Assembly (NCBI GenBank): GCA_900769835.1 | Contig: CAAGIE010000122.1 | Location: 1-5,710 of the forward strand | Source of the DNA: an uncultured Oscillospiraceae bacterium | GTDB lineage: Bacteria > Bacillota > Clostridia > Oscillospirales > Oscillospiraceae | Direction of reading: 5' to 3' | Length of the DNA stretch: 5,710 bases | Shown: positions 1 to 5,709 of the stretch, piece by piece | Numbering within the stretch: position 1 is the stretch's first letter | Layout of the letters: each line of letters opens with the position of its first letter | Made by a program: the position numbers and the translations under genes | Notes under the pieces: generated by a model | Told to the model about the DNA's origin: nothing | Seen by the model: only the letters and a program-made list of their open reading frames with translations | Databases searched by the model: none

Positions 1-1
1 C

Positions 2-424
2 AACCTGATCCCCCAGATCGGCGGCGAGAAGGAGCAGGGCTACACCAGCGAGGAAATGAAACTGCACTACGAGGGCAGAAAGATCATGCACCTGCCCGAG
101 TTGAATGTCAGTTGCACCTGCATTCGCGTGCCCGTTGTCCGTAGCCACTCCATTTCCGTAAAACTGCACTTCGACACTCCCGTTTCCGTGGAGCAGGCGC
201 GTGAGTTGATCGCAAAGGCTCCCGGCTGTAAGTTGGTGGATGACCTGCAGAAGAAGGAATACCCCATGCCTCTGGACACCACCGATCAGGATATCGTGTT
301 TGTGGGTCGTATCCGTCCCGACATCACCGATCCCAACGGTCTGTGCTTGTGGTGCTGTGGCGACCAGGTCCGTAAGGGCGCCGCTACCAACGCCATCCAG
401 ATCGCAGAACTTCTGGTTAAGTAA
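2..424 (+). CDS. asd: Aspartate-semialdehyde dehydrogenase, C-terminal part (5' end outside window)
   Basis: This is the last 140 residues of a protein whose start lies upstream of the window; the frame is open from base 2 to a TAA stop. The enzyme reduces L-aspartyl-4-phosphate to aspartate semialdehyde with NADPH in the cytoplasm, the branch point to lysine/diaminopimelate, threonine and methionine. The fragment opens with NLIPQIG and GYTSEEMK, typical of the family just before the active-site strand. It then has RVPVVRSHS, in which Arg42 and His49 of the fragment match the conserved substrate-binding Arg and catalytic His in spacing (seven residues, as in the E. coli enzyme). It ends with GAATNAIQIAELL, matching the usual C-terminal helix. 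The catalytic Cys and the NADP-binding domain are upstream and cannot be seen. A strong terminator follows directly, so asd is the last gene of its transcript. The family assignment is secure. Confidence 0.95.
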   Translation, partial: NLIPQIGGEKEQGYTSEEMKLHYEGRKIMHLPELNVSCTCIRVPVVRSHSISVKLHFDTPVSVEQARELIAKAPGCKLVDDLQKKEYPMPLDTTDQDIVFVGRIRPDITDPNGLCLWCCGDQVRKGAATNAIQIAELLVK

Positions 425-431
425 AGAAATA

Positions 432-469
432 AACCGGGATAGCACCTGCTATCCCGGTTCTTGTTTTTT
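432..469 (+). terminator. Intrinsic terminator after asd
   Basis: A perfect 12-bp stem (AACCGGGATAGC at 432-443, with GCTATCCCGGTT at 448-459) closes a four-base loop ACCT and is followed by a T-rich tract (461-469). It starts 7 bases after the asd stop codon. Stem, loop and U-tract all fit a Rho-independent terminator on the plus strand, so the next gene needs its own promoter. Confidence 0.95.
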
Positions 470-507
470 CTGCCTTGTGGTGTTAAAATAAAAATAGAAA
501 TAGGCAT

Positions 508-558
508 GCACTGCAAAAGCCTTTCCCTTACACAAGGGAGCCTTGGATGCTGCTGCAC
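508..558. repeat. Short palindromic dispersed repeat, left copy (shortened form)
   Basis: This segment begins GCACTGCA (508-515), continues with AAAGCCTTTCCCTT, contains a small hairpin (TCCCTT 524-529, loop ACAC, AAGGGA 534-539) and ends in GGATGCTG (545-552). The same start, middle and end words recur in the same order at 1270-1332. This copy lacks the second hairpin (CACGGC-GAA-GCCGTG) found there, so it looks internally deleted or diverged. It sits between the asd terminator and the ribosome binding site of the lipoprotein gene. It is non-coding as far as I can tell and resembles REP- or MITE-like elements scattered through gut Clostridia genomes; that link is from memory, not a search. 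Confidence 0.6.
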
Positions 559-582
559 CGATGAAAAAACTTGTATTTAACG

Positions 583-589
583 AAAGGAG
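583..589 (+). promoter_or_regulatory. Shine-Dalgarno site of the lipoprotein gene
   Basis: AAAGGAG lies nine bases before the ATG at 599. It is a strong match to the anti-Shine-Dalgarno sequence at good spacing and fixes the start of the lipoprotein gene. Confidence 0.85.
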
Positions 590-598
590 TGTTATTGT

Positions 599-1246
599 AT
601 GAAGAAGATTTTCTTGGCTCTAATTTGTAGTTTTTTTGTGCTTTCAACTTTGGGTTGTGCTAAAGTGAGAGATGCTTCACTTGAATCACGTCCCCATACT
701 ACAGAGGAAAAAGAAGAAACGCTTAACGAAACAGCTCCTGACAATACAGACGAAGAAGAAACGCTCAATGGATCGCCTCCTGAACTTGACATATCTGTCT
801 GGGATGGGGTAAGTGTAATTCCCGAGGACTTAGGAATGGAGAATTCGCTTGATAATCCGGCGTTTTTCGAAGTGTTTAATAATACAAAAGAAGCTCCACT
901 AAATAAACTAATTGCTTTTTGTTTGATTGCTGATGGCTTAAGCGAGGGAGCGTGCGACGAACTATATCGGCGGTTCATTGAGGATCCTAACACAGTTCTT
1001 AACTTCCTATCTTTTCTTGAAAATCAAACATATCCGTTGACTGGAATGGGAGAAGTCTCTATTGCAGAATTTATCTGCAAACAAATTGCGTTTACAGATG
1101 TTGTATGGCATGGTTCCACGACTGTGTTTGATAACATTATCACAAAGTACCGCAACGATTATCCTACGGGAAGAATCAATGAGTTGTTGGATGTCTTAGA
1201 AAGAGAACATAATTCTGCGATTGAAATAAATCCTTCTAATGGGTAG
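599..1246 (+). CDS. Predicted lipoprotein of unknown function (215 aa)
   Basis: I do not recognise the family. The start is supported by AAAGGAG nine bases upstream and by a type II signal peptide beginning exactly there: MKK, a hydrophobic stretch (residues 4-18), then LSTLGC with Cys20 as the lipid-modified residue. The mature protein should be tethered to the outer face of the cytoplasmic membrane. Residues 21-65 form an acidic, Thr/Asn/Pro-rich linker with a 14-residue imperfect tandem repeat (EETLNETAPDNTDE, then EETLNGSPPE). The rest (about 75-215) looks mainly helical and soluble, with no metal-binding or catalytic motif I can name. The coding DNA is clearly richer in A+T than the genes on either side, and a palindromic repeat lies on each side, which suggests an accessory or acquired gene. 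No terminator with a U-tract follows, so transcription may continue into the acetyltransferase gene. A real gene is likely; its function is open. Confidence 0.8.
   Translation: MKKIFLALICSFFVLSTLGCAKVRDASLESRPHTTEEKEETLNETAPDNTDEEETLNGSPPELDISVWDGVSVIPEDLGMENSLDNPAFFEVFNNTKEAPLNKLIAFCLIADGLSEGACDELYRRFIEDPNTVLNFLSFLENQTYPLTGMGEVSIAEFICKQIAFTDVVWHGSTTVFDNIITKYRNDYPTGRINELLDVLEREHNSAIEINPSNG
713..784 (+). repeat. 42-bp imperfect tandem repeat inside the lipoprotein gene
   Basis: The 11-mer GAAGAAACGCT occurs at 713 and again at 755, and the following bases also align at this 42-bp offset (for example GCTCCTGA against CCTCCTGA). In protein terms this is a 14-residue unit, present about 1.7 times, in the acidic linker after the lipid anchor. 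The unit keeps frame, so copy number could change linker length without breaking the gene. Confidence 0.65.
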
Positions 1247-1269
1247 ATTCCAATTTGTCTAACAGTTTA

Positions 1270-1332
1270 GCACTGCACTAAAGCCTTCCCCTTGAGGGGG
1301 AAGTGGCACGGCGAAGCCGTGGATGCTGATGG
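1270..1332. repeat. Short palindromic dispersed repeat, right copy (two hairpins)
   Basis: This copy begins GCACTGCA (1270-1277), followed by TAAAGCCTTCCCC. It contains hairpin 1 (CTTCCCC 1285-1291 with GGGGAAG 1297-1303) and hairpin 2 (CACGGC 1307-1312, loop GAA, GCCGTG 1316-1321), and ends GGATGCTGATGG. Start, middle and end words match the left copy at 508-558 in the same orientation. It fills most of the gap between the lipoprotein and acetyltransferase genes. The two stacked hairpins resemble dispersed palindromic elements I recall from gut Clostridia, usually in gaps between genes; I know no agreed name. The RNA may fold, but no T-run follows, so it is not a standard terminator. Confidence 0.75.
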
Positions 1333-1361
1333 AATTAATTGAAATGTGACGGTGAATCATT

Positions 1362-1976
1362 ATGACGGAACGTGAAAAAATGGTTAATGGGCTGATTTAT
1401 AATCCTGTGGATGCAGAAATAATCGGTGAGCAAGTGCAGTATCAGGACAAATTGTGGGAATTTAATAAGCTCAAACCCTCTCAATACGAAGAAAAATTGA
1501 AATTTATGAAGGAAATGTTTGCCGAATGTGGCGATAACTGTTACATTGAGTTGCCATTTCGGGCAAATTGGGGCGGTCATCACATCCATTTCGGAAACGA
1601 TATTTATGCCAATTCCAATCTCACCGTAGTAGATGATGGACACGTGTACGTAGGAGATAAGGTTATGTTCGGCCCTAACGTTACCATTGCTACGGCAAAC
1701 CACCCCATTTGTCCGGCGTTAAGAGAGAAAGGTTTGCAGTATAACAGAGATGTTTATATTGGCGAGAATACTTGGATCGGTGCCGGCGTGATCGTGGTTC
1801 CCGGTGTTCGCATTGGAAAGAATACTGTAATTGGCGCAGGAAGCGTGGTAACCAAGGATATCCCGGATAACGTGGTGGCTGTGGGAAATCCCTGCCGGGT
1901 GCTCCGGGAGATCGGCGAACGTGACCGAGAGTATTTTTACAAAGACGAAAAAATTGATTGGGAAGCGATCGTCTGA
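1362..1976 (+). CDS. Sugar O-acetyltransferase, LacA/Maa type (left-handed beta-helix)
   Basis: This is a 204-residue cytoplasmic enzyme of the maltose/galactoside O-acetyltransferase family, which moves acetyl from acetyl-CoA to a sugar hydroxyl; the true acceptor is often unknown. The N-terminal segment (residues 1-60, EREKMVNGLIYNP...) matches the family's helical Mac domain. Hexapeptide repeats run from about 60 to 168, including the signature IGENTWIGAGVIVVPGVRIG (133-152). His114 in TANHP matches the catalytic His (His115 in E. coli LacA). The C-terminal VVAVGNPCRVLREI is the usual closing segment. Length is normal for the family and all key residues are present, so it is probably active. 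The ATG at 1362 has only a modest ribosome binding site (GGTGA six bases upstream), but the family N-terminus supports it. The 5' part is richer in A+T than the 3' part. It is convergent with the phosphatase gene and does not belong to the minus-strand operon. LacA, Maa or NodL-like substrate choice cannot be settled here. Confidence 0.93.
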   Translation: MTEREKMVNGLIYNPVDAEIIGEQVQYQDKLWEFNKLKPSQYEEKLKFMKEMFAECGDNCYIELPFRANWGGHHIHFGNDIYANSNLTVVDDGHVYVGDKVMFGPNVTIATANHPICPALREKGLQYNRDVYIGENTWIGAGVIVVPGVRIGKNTVIGAGSVVTKDIPDNVVAVGNPCRVLREIGERDREYFYKDEKIDWEAIV

Positions 1977-2025
1977 TGCAAAAGAGCAGATACGCACGGC
2001 GGTATTTGTGCGCGAAATATAAAAG

Positions 2026-2062
2026 ACCCCCGATCTGCAATGTGCAGACCGGGGTGTTTTTT
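2026..2062. terminator. Bidirectional terminator between convergent genes
   Basis: The stem pairs CCCCG (2028-2032) with CGGGG (2050-2054) and TCTGC (2034-2038) with GCAGA (2044-2048), with one A-C mismatch and a five-base loop AATGT. On the plus strand six T follow (2057-2062), a good terminator for the acetyltransferase transcript. On the minus strand the stem is followed by TCTTTTA (A-run at 2021-2024), a weaker U-tract that can serve the phosphatase operon. The plus-strand T-run touches the phosphatase stop codon. Confidence 0.85.
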
Positions 2063-2867
2063 ATGCTTTCAGAATGTCCAAGATTTCCTTTGCGCTTTCC
2101 ATTACGAAATGGGGTTTTTCTTCGCTTTCGTTCAGGATCTCGTAGGTGGTCTCGCCGCTCATCACCAAAATGCCGGTGATGCCTGCCGCCAGGCCGCTTT
2201 TGATGTCGGTGTAGATCCGGTCACCGATGACGCAGGCTTTTTCTTTCGGGATACCCAGGCGATCCATCGCCAACTCCGGCATCAGAGGACTGGGCTTGCC
2301 GATGACCACGGGGCGTTTGCCGGTGGCATTATAGATCATGATGCACACACTGCCGCAGTCCGGCACAGAGCCAAACTCCGTGGGGCAAACCAGATCGGGG
2401 TTGGTGGCAATGTAGGGTAGCTCCGGGCGAGTCAGCAGAAGATAACTCACATCGTGGAGTTTTTGGAAAGTAAGTTCCGTGTCAAAGCCCATTACAATGC
2501 AGTCTACTTCGTCCAGCTTGTCGGTGACACAGAAGCCCTCCCGGCGCAGTTCTGCTTTCAAAGACTCGGTGCCGCAGACGTAAAGGCGCTGACCCTCGTG
2601 GTGCTTGTGGAGGTAGTAAGCGGTGGCCTGGGAGGAGGTGATGAAGTCCTCGCGGGTGGCGGAAATGCCGAATTTCGCCAGTTTTTTGATGTAGTCCTCC
2701 ACGCTCTTGGAGGAGTTGTTGGTCATAAAAAGGTACTTGCCGCCGGTCTTTTTGATGGTCTCCAGCAGTTCGATGGTGAAATCGTATAGCCGGTCACCTA
2801 AATACAGAGTGCCGTCCATATCGAAAAGGAACAACTGCATATTCTTGATGACTTTTTCTGCGTTCAT
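2061..2867 (-). CDS. HAD superfamily phosphatase, class IIA (NagD/AraL/YutF-like)
   Basis: This is a complete 268-residue cytoplasmic phosphohydrolase. Motif I is DMDGT (residues 16-20), with Asp16 the nucleophile and Asp18 the general acid/base. Motif II is MTNNSS (48-53). Lys191 in VIGKPSP is motif III, and GDRIYTD (215-221) supplies the Mg-binding acids of motif IV. The stretch between motifs II and III (about 60-185) is the C2-type cap that defines class IIA. Length is typical. Relatives hydrolyse sugar phosphates, UMP, phosphoglycolate or 4-nitrophenyl phosphate, and substrate cannot be read from motifs. The start is fixed by AAGGAG seven bases upstream. Its ATG overlaps the stop of the small cysteine-rich gene (ATGA), so it is the last gene of an operon headed by the GH13 enzyme. 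That context suggests a sugar phosphate substrate or metabolite repair, which is inference. Confidence 0.93.
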   Translation of the reverse strand: MNAEKVIKNMQLFLFDMDGTLYLGDRLYDFTIELLETIKKTGGKYLFMTNNSSKSVEDYIKKLAKFGISATREDFITSSQATAYYLHKHHEGQRLYVCGTESLKAELRREGFCVTDKLDEVDCIVMGFDTELTFQKLHDVSYLLLTRPELPYIATNPDLVCPTEFGSVPDCGSVCIMIYNATGKRPVVIGKPSPLMPELAMDRLGIPKEKACVIGDRIYTDIKSGLAAGITGILVMSGETTYEILNESEEKPHFVMESAKEILDILKA

Positions 2868-3049
2868 TGATTTTCTCCTTGGTCTAATAGTTCCCGAATG
2901 GACTTGGCGATCAGGCAGTTGGGGGTGTGGACGCAGGTCTCAAAACAGCAGTCCACCTCGGTGAGAACGCCGTCGTCGGTTTCCACAGTCACCATTCTGC
3001 TTTGGTCAATGGCGCGGCAGTAGCCGGTAAAAAAGGTTTCTTTTTCCAT
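2864..3049 (-). CDS. Small cysteine-rich protein of unknown function (61 aa)
   Basis: I do not recognise a named family, although similar small cysteine proteins seem to occur in Clostridia (memory only). That it is a real gene is supported by its packing: its ATG is one base after the GH13 stop (TGA-T-ATG) and its TGA overlaps the phosphatase ATG. Five cysteines stand at 11, 34, 35, 39 and 45, with His41. The cluster C35-x3-C39-x-H41-x3-C45 could bind zinc or an Fe-S cluster, or be redox active; no known motif fits exactly. Residues 17-33 (SRMVTVETDDGVLTEVD) look like two beta strands with a turn, and 46-57 like an amphipathic helix. There is no signal peptide or membrane segment, so it is cytoplasmic. 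Its own ribosome binding site is weak (TGGGA within the end of the GH13 gene), so it probably depends on coupling to GH13 translation. Confidence 0.8.
   Translation of the reverse strand: MEKETFFTGYCRAIDQSRMVTVETDDGVLTEVDCCFETCVHTPNCLIAKSIRELLDQGENQ
2875..2880 (-). promoter_or_regulatory. Shine-Dalgarno site of the HAD phosphatase, inside the upstream gene
   Basis: AAGGAG (minus strand) lies seven bases before the phosphatase ATG and within the last codons of the small cysteine-rich gene. With the ATGA stop/start overlap this indicates translational coupling and selects the ATG at 2867 as the start. Confidence 0.85.
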
Positions 3050-3050
3050 A

Positions 3051-4883
3051 TCAATCCCACTTTTCTATGCAGAAGCCAAAGGGCTTCAGGGTGTTCTGCT
3101 CCAGACCTGCCGACAGAAGCACATTCTTGCCGGAAACCGTCCAGGGGGCATCGCTCAGGTTTACATAAATCTTGACGCAACCGCTCTCACTCTGGCGGGT
3201 GAAGCCTAATTGACCGCCCTCGGCACGGAAAAATGCGGTGGCGCCGGTTTGTAAAGCGGTGCAGGTTTTCTTCAGCTGACCCAGCCCGCGGAAATGGGAG
3301 AGCAGGTTTTCCTTTTCCTTGCCCCAGGGGTAGGGGCGGCGGTTAAAGGGGTCTTTGTGACCCTCCATTCCTGCCTCGTCTGCATAGTAAAGGCTGGGGG
3401 CGCCGGGGAGGGTGTACTGCAAAACGCCCACCAAAATCAGGAGTTTTTCGGCAGTTTCTTTCTGAGCAGGGGTCAAAAAGCGGCCGGCAGCTTCCTTGCG
3501 GTCGCCGTTAAAATCGTCCACCAGTGCGGTGAGAATGCGGGGGGTGTCGTGGGTGCCGAGCATATTCATATTGCAGGCAACCACCTGGGGAGGATAGTTC
3601 TCCAGCACAGTCATCACGGCATTTTCAAGCCCCTTGCCGTCGTCCTTGCGGCGCAGGAAATTCAGGATGGCGGTGCGGAACGGATAGTTCATGCAGGAGT
3701 CCAGCACGCCGTCCACAAAGTAGCGGCGGCGGACATCGTAGGCGATCTTGTTGGAGGCGTCCTCCCAGACCTCGCCGATGAGCAGGGCATCGGGGCGAAT
3801 CTGGCGAATGCGCTTTTTGAGCAGCAGAACAAACTCGTTGGGCAGTTCGTCCACCACGTCCAGACGGAAGCCGTCGGCGCCGTGATTCAGCCAATGCGCC
3901 ACCACAGAGTCCTCACCGGTGATGATGTACTCCACAAAGGCGGGATCCATCTTCTTCACTGTGGGCAGGGTGTCAAAATCCCACCAGCACTTGTAGGAAT
4001 TCGGATAGTTATGGAAAGTGTACCAACTATAATAGGGGGAGTCGGGGGAGTTATAGGCGCCGTTGCCGCCAAAGGTGCGCTGGCGGTCAAAGTAAAGACT
4101 GTTGGAGCCGGTGTGGGAATACACGCCATCCAGTACCACGCGGATGCCCCTTTCGTGAGCCGCATCGCACATCCGGTGGAAGTCCTCCATCGTACCCAGC
4201 ATAGGGTCGGGGGTCTTATAGTCGCCGGTGTCGTAGCGGTGGGAGGAAAAACTCTTGCTGATGGGGTTCAGGTACAAAATGGTGGTGCCTAAGGAGGCGA
4301 TATAGTCCATTTTCTCAGTGATGCCACGGAAATTGCCGCCGTAGAAATCGTTGTTCAGCACCTCGCCCTTTTCATTGGGCGCCCATTCCACCTCTTCATT
4401 CCAGTCGGCGTGAATGGTGTAGGGAGTGAGCTTGCCGGTGAGGTCGCAATCCCCGGACTTATAGAAACGGTCCGGGAACACCTGATAGATCACGGCGCCC
4501 TTTGCCCAGTCGGGGGTGGTGAAATCGGCAGGAATACAACTCAGCTGCCACTGGTCACCGGCTTCCATATTGGTGTCGGCCTCGCCGTACTTAAAAAGGC
4601 GGAAAGCCCCCTCGGGTTTATAGATGCGGAAGTAATAGAAGTAAAGACCGGTCTCCGGCAGACGGAATTCGCCGCCAAAAATCGTATAATCCCCTTGCTC
4701 CTTGACGGGATACATGGGGACGGAAACGGCGTGACCGTCCTGATCCCGGGTCAGCAGGCATTCTGCCTTCACCGCGCCCACAGAGGTGGGGATATGAATA
4801 TGAAGTTTGCAGTTCTGCCCCGGGGTCAAAGTGCCAAAGGGGTCTTTGTAAGTTTGTTTTTTGGAGTCGAACAGAATACGCAT
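3051..4883 (-). CDS. Glycoside hydrolase family 13 alpha-glucan hydrolase (neopullulanase/alpha-amylase type, cytoplasmic)
   Basis: This is a complete 610-residue enzyme acting on alpha-glucans (maltodextrin, glycogen fragments, pullulan or cyclodextrin). An N-terminal beta domain (about 1-120) precedes the (beta/alpha)8 barrel, which opens with AVIYQVFPDRF (130-140) as in neopullulanase-like members. Conserved regions are DGVYSHTG (252-259), GFRLDVVDE (338-346, nucleophile Asp342), LIGEVWED (368-375, acid/base Glu371) and MLGTHDTPR (441-449, stabiliser Asp446). SHRYDTGDY (214-222) and YYADEAGMEG (499-508) also fit. Residues after about 540 form the usual C-terminal beta domain. Thr444 stands where most GH13 enzymes have Asn before the His-Asp pair. 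There is no signal peptide, so it should act on imported or stored glucan inside the cell. The start has GGGAG seven bases upstream and a promoter candidate before it. It heads an operon with the cysteine-rich protein and the HAD phosphatase, downstream of glgA. Family is certain; exact specificity is not. Confidence 0.95.
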   Translation of the reverse strand: MRILFDSKKQTYKDPFGTLTPGQNCKLHIHIPTSVGAVKAECLLTRDQDGHAVSVPMYPVKEQGDYTIFGGEFRLPETGLYFYYFRIYKPEGAFRLFKYGEADTNMEAGDQWQLSCIPADFTTPDWAKGAVIYQVFPDRFYKSGDCDLTGKLTPYTIHADWNEEVEWAPNEKGEVLNNDFYGGNFRGITEKMDYIASLGTTILYLNPISKSFSSHRYDTGDYKTPDPMLGTMEDFHRMCDAAHERGIRVVLDGVYSHTGSNSLYFDRQRTFGGNGAYNSPDSPYYSWYTFHNYPNSYKCWWDFDTLPTVKKMDPAFVEYIITGEDSVVAHWLNHGADGFRLDVVDELPNEFVLLLKKRIRQIRPDALLIGEVWEDASNKIAYDVRRRYFVDGVLDSCMNYPFRTAILNFLRRKDDGKGLENAVMTVLENYPPQVVACNMNMLGTHDTPRILTALVDDFNGDRKEAAGRFLTPAQKETAEKLLILVGVLQYTLPGAPSLYYADEAGMEGHKDPFNRRPYPWGKEKENLLSHFRGLGQLKKTCTALQTGATAFFRAEGGQLGFTRQSESGCVKIYVNLSDAPWTVSGKNVLLSAGLEQNTLKPFGFCIEKWD

Positions 4884-4890
4884 GGCTTGG

Positions 4891-4895
4891 CTCCC
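4891..4895 (-). promoter_or_regulatory. Shine-Dalgarno site of the GH13 gene
   Basis: GGGAG on the minus strand lies seven bases before the ATG at 4883. It is moderate in strength and well spaced, and it supports this start. Confidence 0.7.
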
Positions 4896-4911
4896 AATGT
4901 GAAAATGATTA

Positions 4912-4944
4912 CTTATATCATAAGATATTTTAGAAAAAAGTCAA
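4912..4944 (-). promoter_or_regulatory. Promoter candidate for the GH13 operon, with palindrome over the -10
   Basis: On the minus strand TTGACT (4944-4939) and TATGAT (4922-4917) lie 16 bases apart, each one base from the sigma-A consensus. The spacer is A/T-rich. The position, between the glgA terminator and the GH13 ribosome binding site, is right for a primary promoter. A 14-bp inverted repeat, ATATC-TTAT-GATAT (4928-4915), covers the -10 and could be an operator, though such A/T palindromes arise easily by chance. I see no CcpA-type or LacI-type operator consensus. Confidence 0.65.
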
Positions 4945-4945
4945 T

Positions 4946-4979
4946 AAAAAACCACCCGACGGGCTGCCCCATCGGGTGG
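4946..4979 (-). terminator. Intrinsic terminator after glgA
   Basis: On the minus strand a 12-bp stem (CCACCCGATGGG with CCCGTCGGGTGG, one G-U pair) closes the loop GCAG and is followed by six T (4951-4946). It begins eight bases after the glgA stop. It separates glgA from the GH13 operon, whose promoter candidate starts two bases downstream of the T-run. Confidence 0.93.
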
Positions 4980-4986
4980 AATTTAC

Positions 4987-5709
4987 TTACAGATTTTCAC
5001 GCATCTGCCGGAACAGATCCATATAGCGCTTGGCGGGTTTATCCCAGGAGAAGTCCTGCTCCATATCGGTCTTTTGGATCGCACGGAAAGTCTCCGGCTC
5101 GTTGCGGTACAGATACAGACAACGCTTCAGCGCCGCCAGGAAATCGTGGGCATTGTAACTCTGGAAGGTAAAGCCCAGACCATTTTCACCCTTTTCGTCC
5201 ACACCGGGAACGGTGTCCTTCAGGCCGCCGGTGGCATGCACCACGGGGACAGTGCCGTAGCGCATAGCGTTCATCTGGCTCAGGCCGCAGGGCTCGCTCT
5301 TGGAGGGCATCAGGTAGATGTCACCGCCGGCATAAATACGGGCGGCAAGACCCAGATCAAAGGTGATCTTGGCGGCGACACGGTCGGGGAATTCGTTTTG
5401 CAGATCCCGGAAGAACTGCTCGAATTTCGCCTCGCCCGTACCCAGGATCAGCAACTGGCAATCCTCCTCCCACATCAGTTGACGGGCGATGTGGCACAAC
5501 AGATCCAGACCCTTGTGACCCGCAAGGCGGGTGACCATGACCATCAGGGGGGTGTCTGCCTTCACGGGCAGACCAACCTCCTCCTGGAGGGCGGCTTTGC
5601 AAGCGGCCTTGCCAACAGCGATGGTGTCGGCGTTATAGTGAGCGGGCAAAGCGGGGTCGGTCTCGGGATTAAAGGTGCGGATGTCGATGCCGTTGGTGAT
5701 GCCGGTGAG
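4987..5709 (-). CDS. glgA: Glycogen synthase, C-terminal half (5' end outside window)
   Basis: These are the last 240 residues of an ADP-glucose-dependent glycogen synthase (GT5, GT-B fold), which adds alpha-1,4-linked glucose to glycogen in the cytoplasm. The frame is open through the window edge. The visible part begins LTGITNGIDIRTFNPETDP, the family's typical segment entering the C-terminal domain. TRLAGHKGLDL follows, with fragment Arg61 and Lys66 matching Arg300 and Lys305 of E. coli GlgA; His65 replaces the more usual Gln. EPCGLSQ has Glu139, matching Glu377, and the stretch RYGTVPVVHATGGLKDTV is near-diagnostic. DFSWDKPAKRYMDLF near the end is the usual C-terminal helix. No damage is seen in this half. 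A terminator follows directly, so the GH13 operon is transcribed separately. The rest of a glg cluster is probably beyond the right edge. Confidence 0.95.
   Translation of the reverse strand, partial: LTGITNGIDIRTFNPETDPALPAHYNADTIAVGKAACKAALQEEVGLPVKADTPLMVMVTRLAGHKGLDLLCHIARQLMWEEDCQLLILGTGEAKFEQFFRDLQNEFPDRVAAKITFDLGLAARIYAGGDIYLMPSKSEPCGLSQMNAMRYGTVPVVHATGGLKDTVPGVDEKGENGLGFTFQSYNAHDFLAALKRCLYLYRNEPETFRAIQKTDMEQDFSWDKPAKRYMDLFRQMRENL

Noticed and set aside
470..500. Possible promoter for the lipoprotein gene (TAAAAT at 484-489)
   Set aside because: The region is A/T-rich, but no -35 hexamer stands at a suitable distance, so I could not support a specific promoter.
1255..1284. Possible promoter for the acetyltransferase (TTGTCT at 1255-1260)
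   Set aside because: The -10 at 17 bases (CTAAAG region) is poor and falls inside the repeat element; too weak to annotate.
1285..1321. The hairpins of the right repeat as a terminator for the lipoprotein gene
   Set aside because: The stems are good but no T-run follows either one, and the same words recur at 508-558 upstream of a gene, which fits a dispersed repeat better.
3294..4292. Long open frame on the plus strand (332 codons) opposite the GH13 gene
   Set aside because: It lies wholly opposite a gene with all GH13 catalytic motifs. Its translation is low-complexity Gly/Val/Ala/His, the usual antisense shadow of a GC-rich gene.
4410..5171. Plus-strand open frame spanning the GH13 start, the gap and the end of glgA
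   Set aside because: It runs through a terminator and a promoter region antisense to two recognised genes and shows no family resemblance.
5647..5649. TTG as a possible start of the glgA reading frame
   Set aside because: The frame continues upstream to the window edge with family-typical residues (LTGITNGIDIRTFNP), so this is an internal Leu codon of a gene cut by the window.
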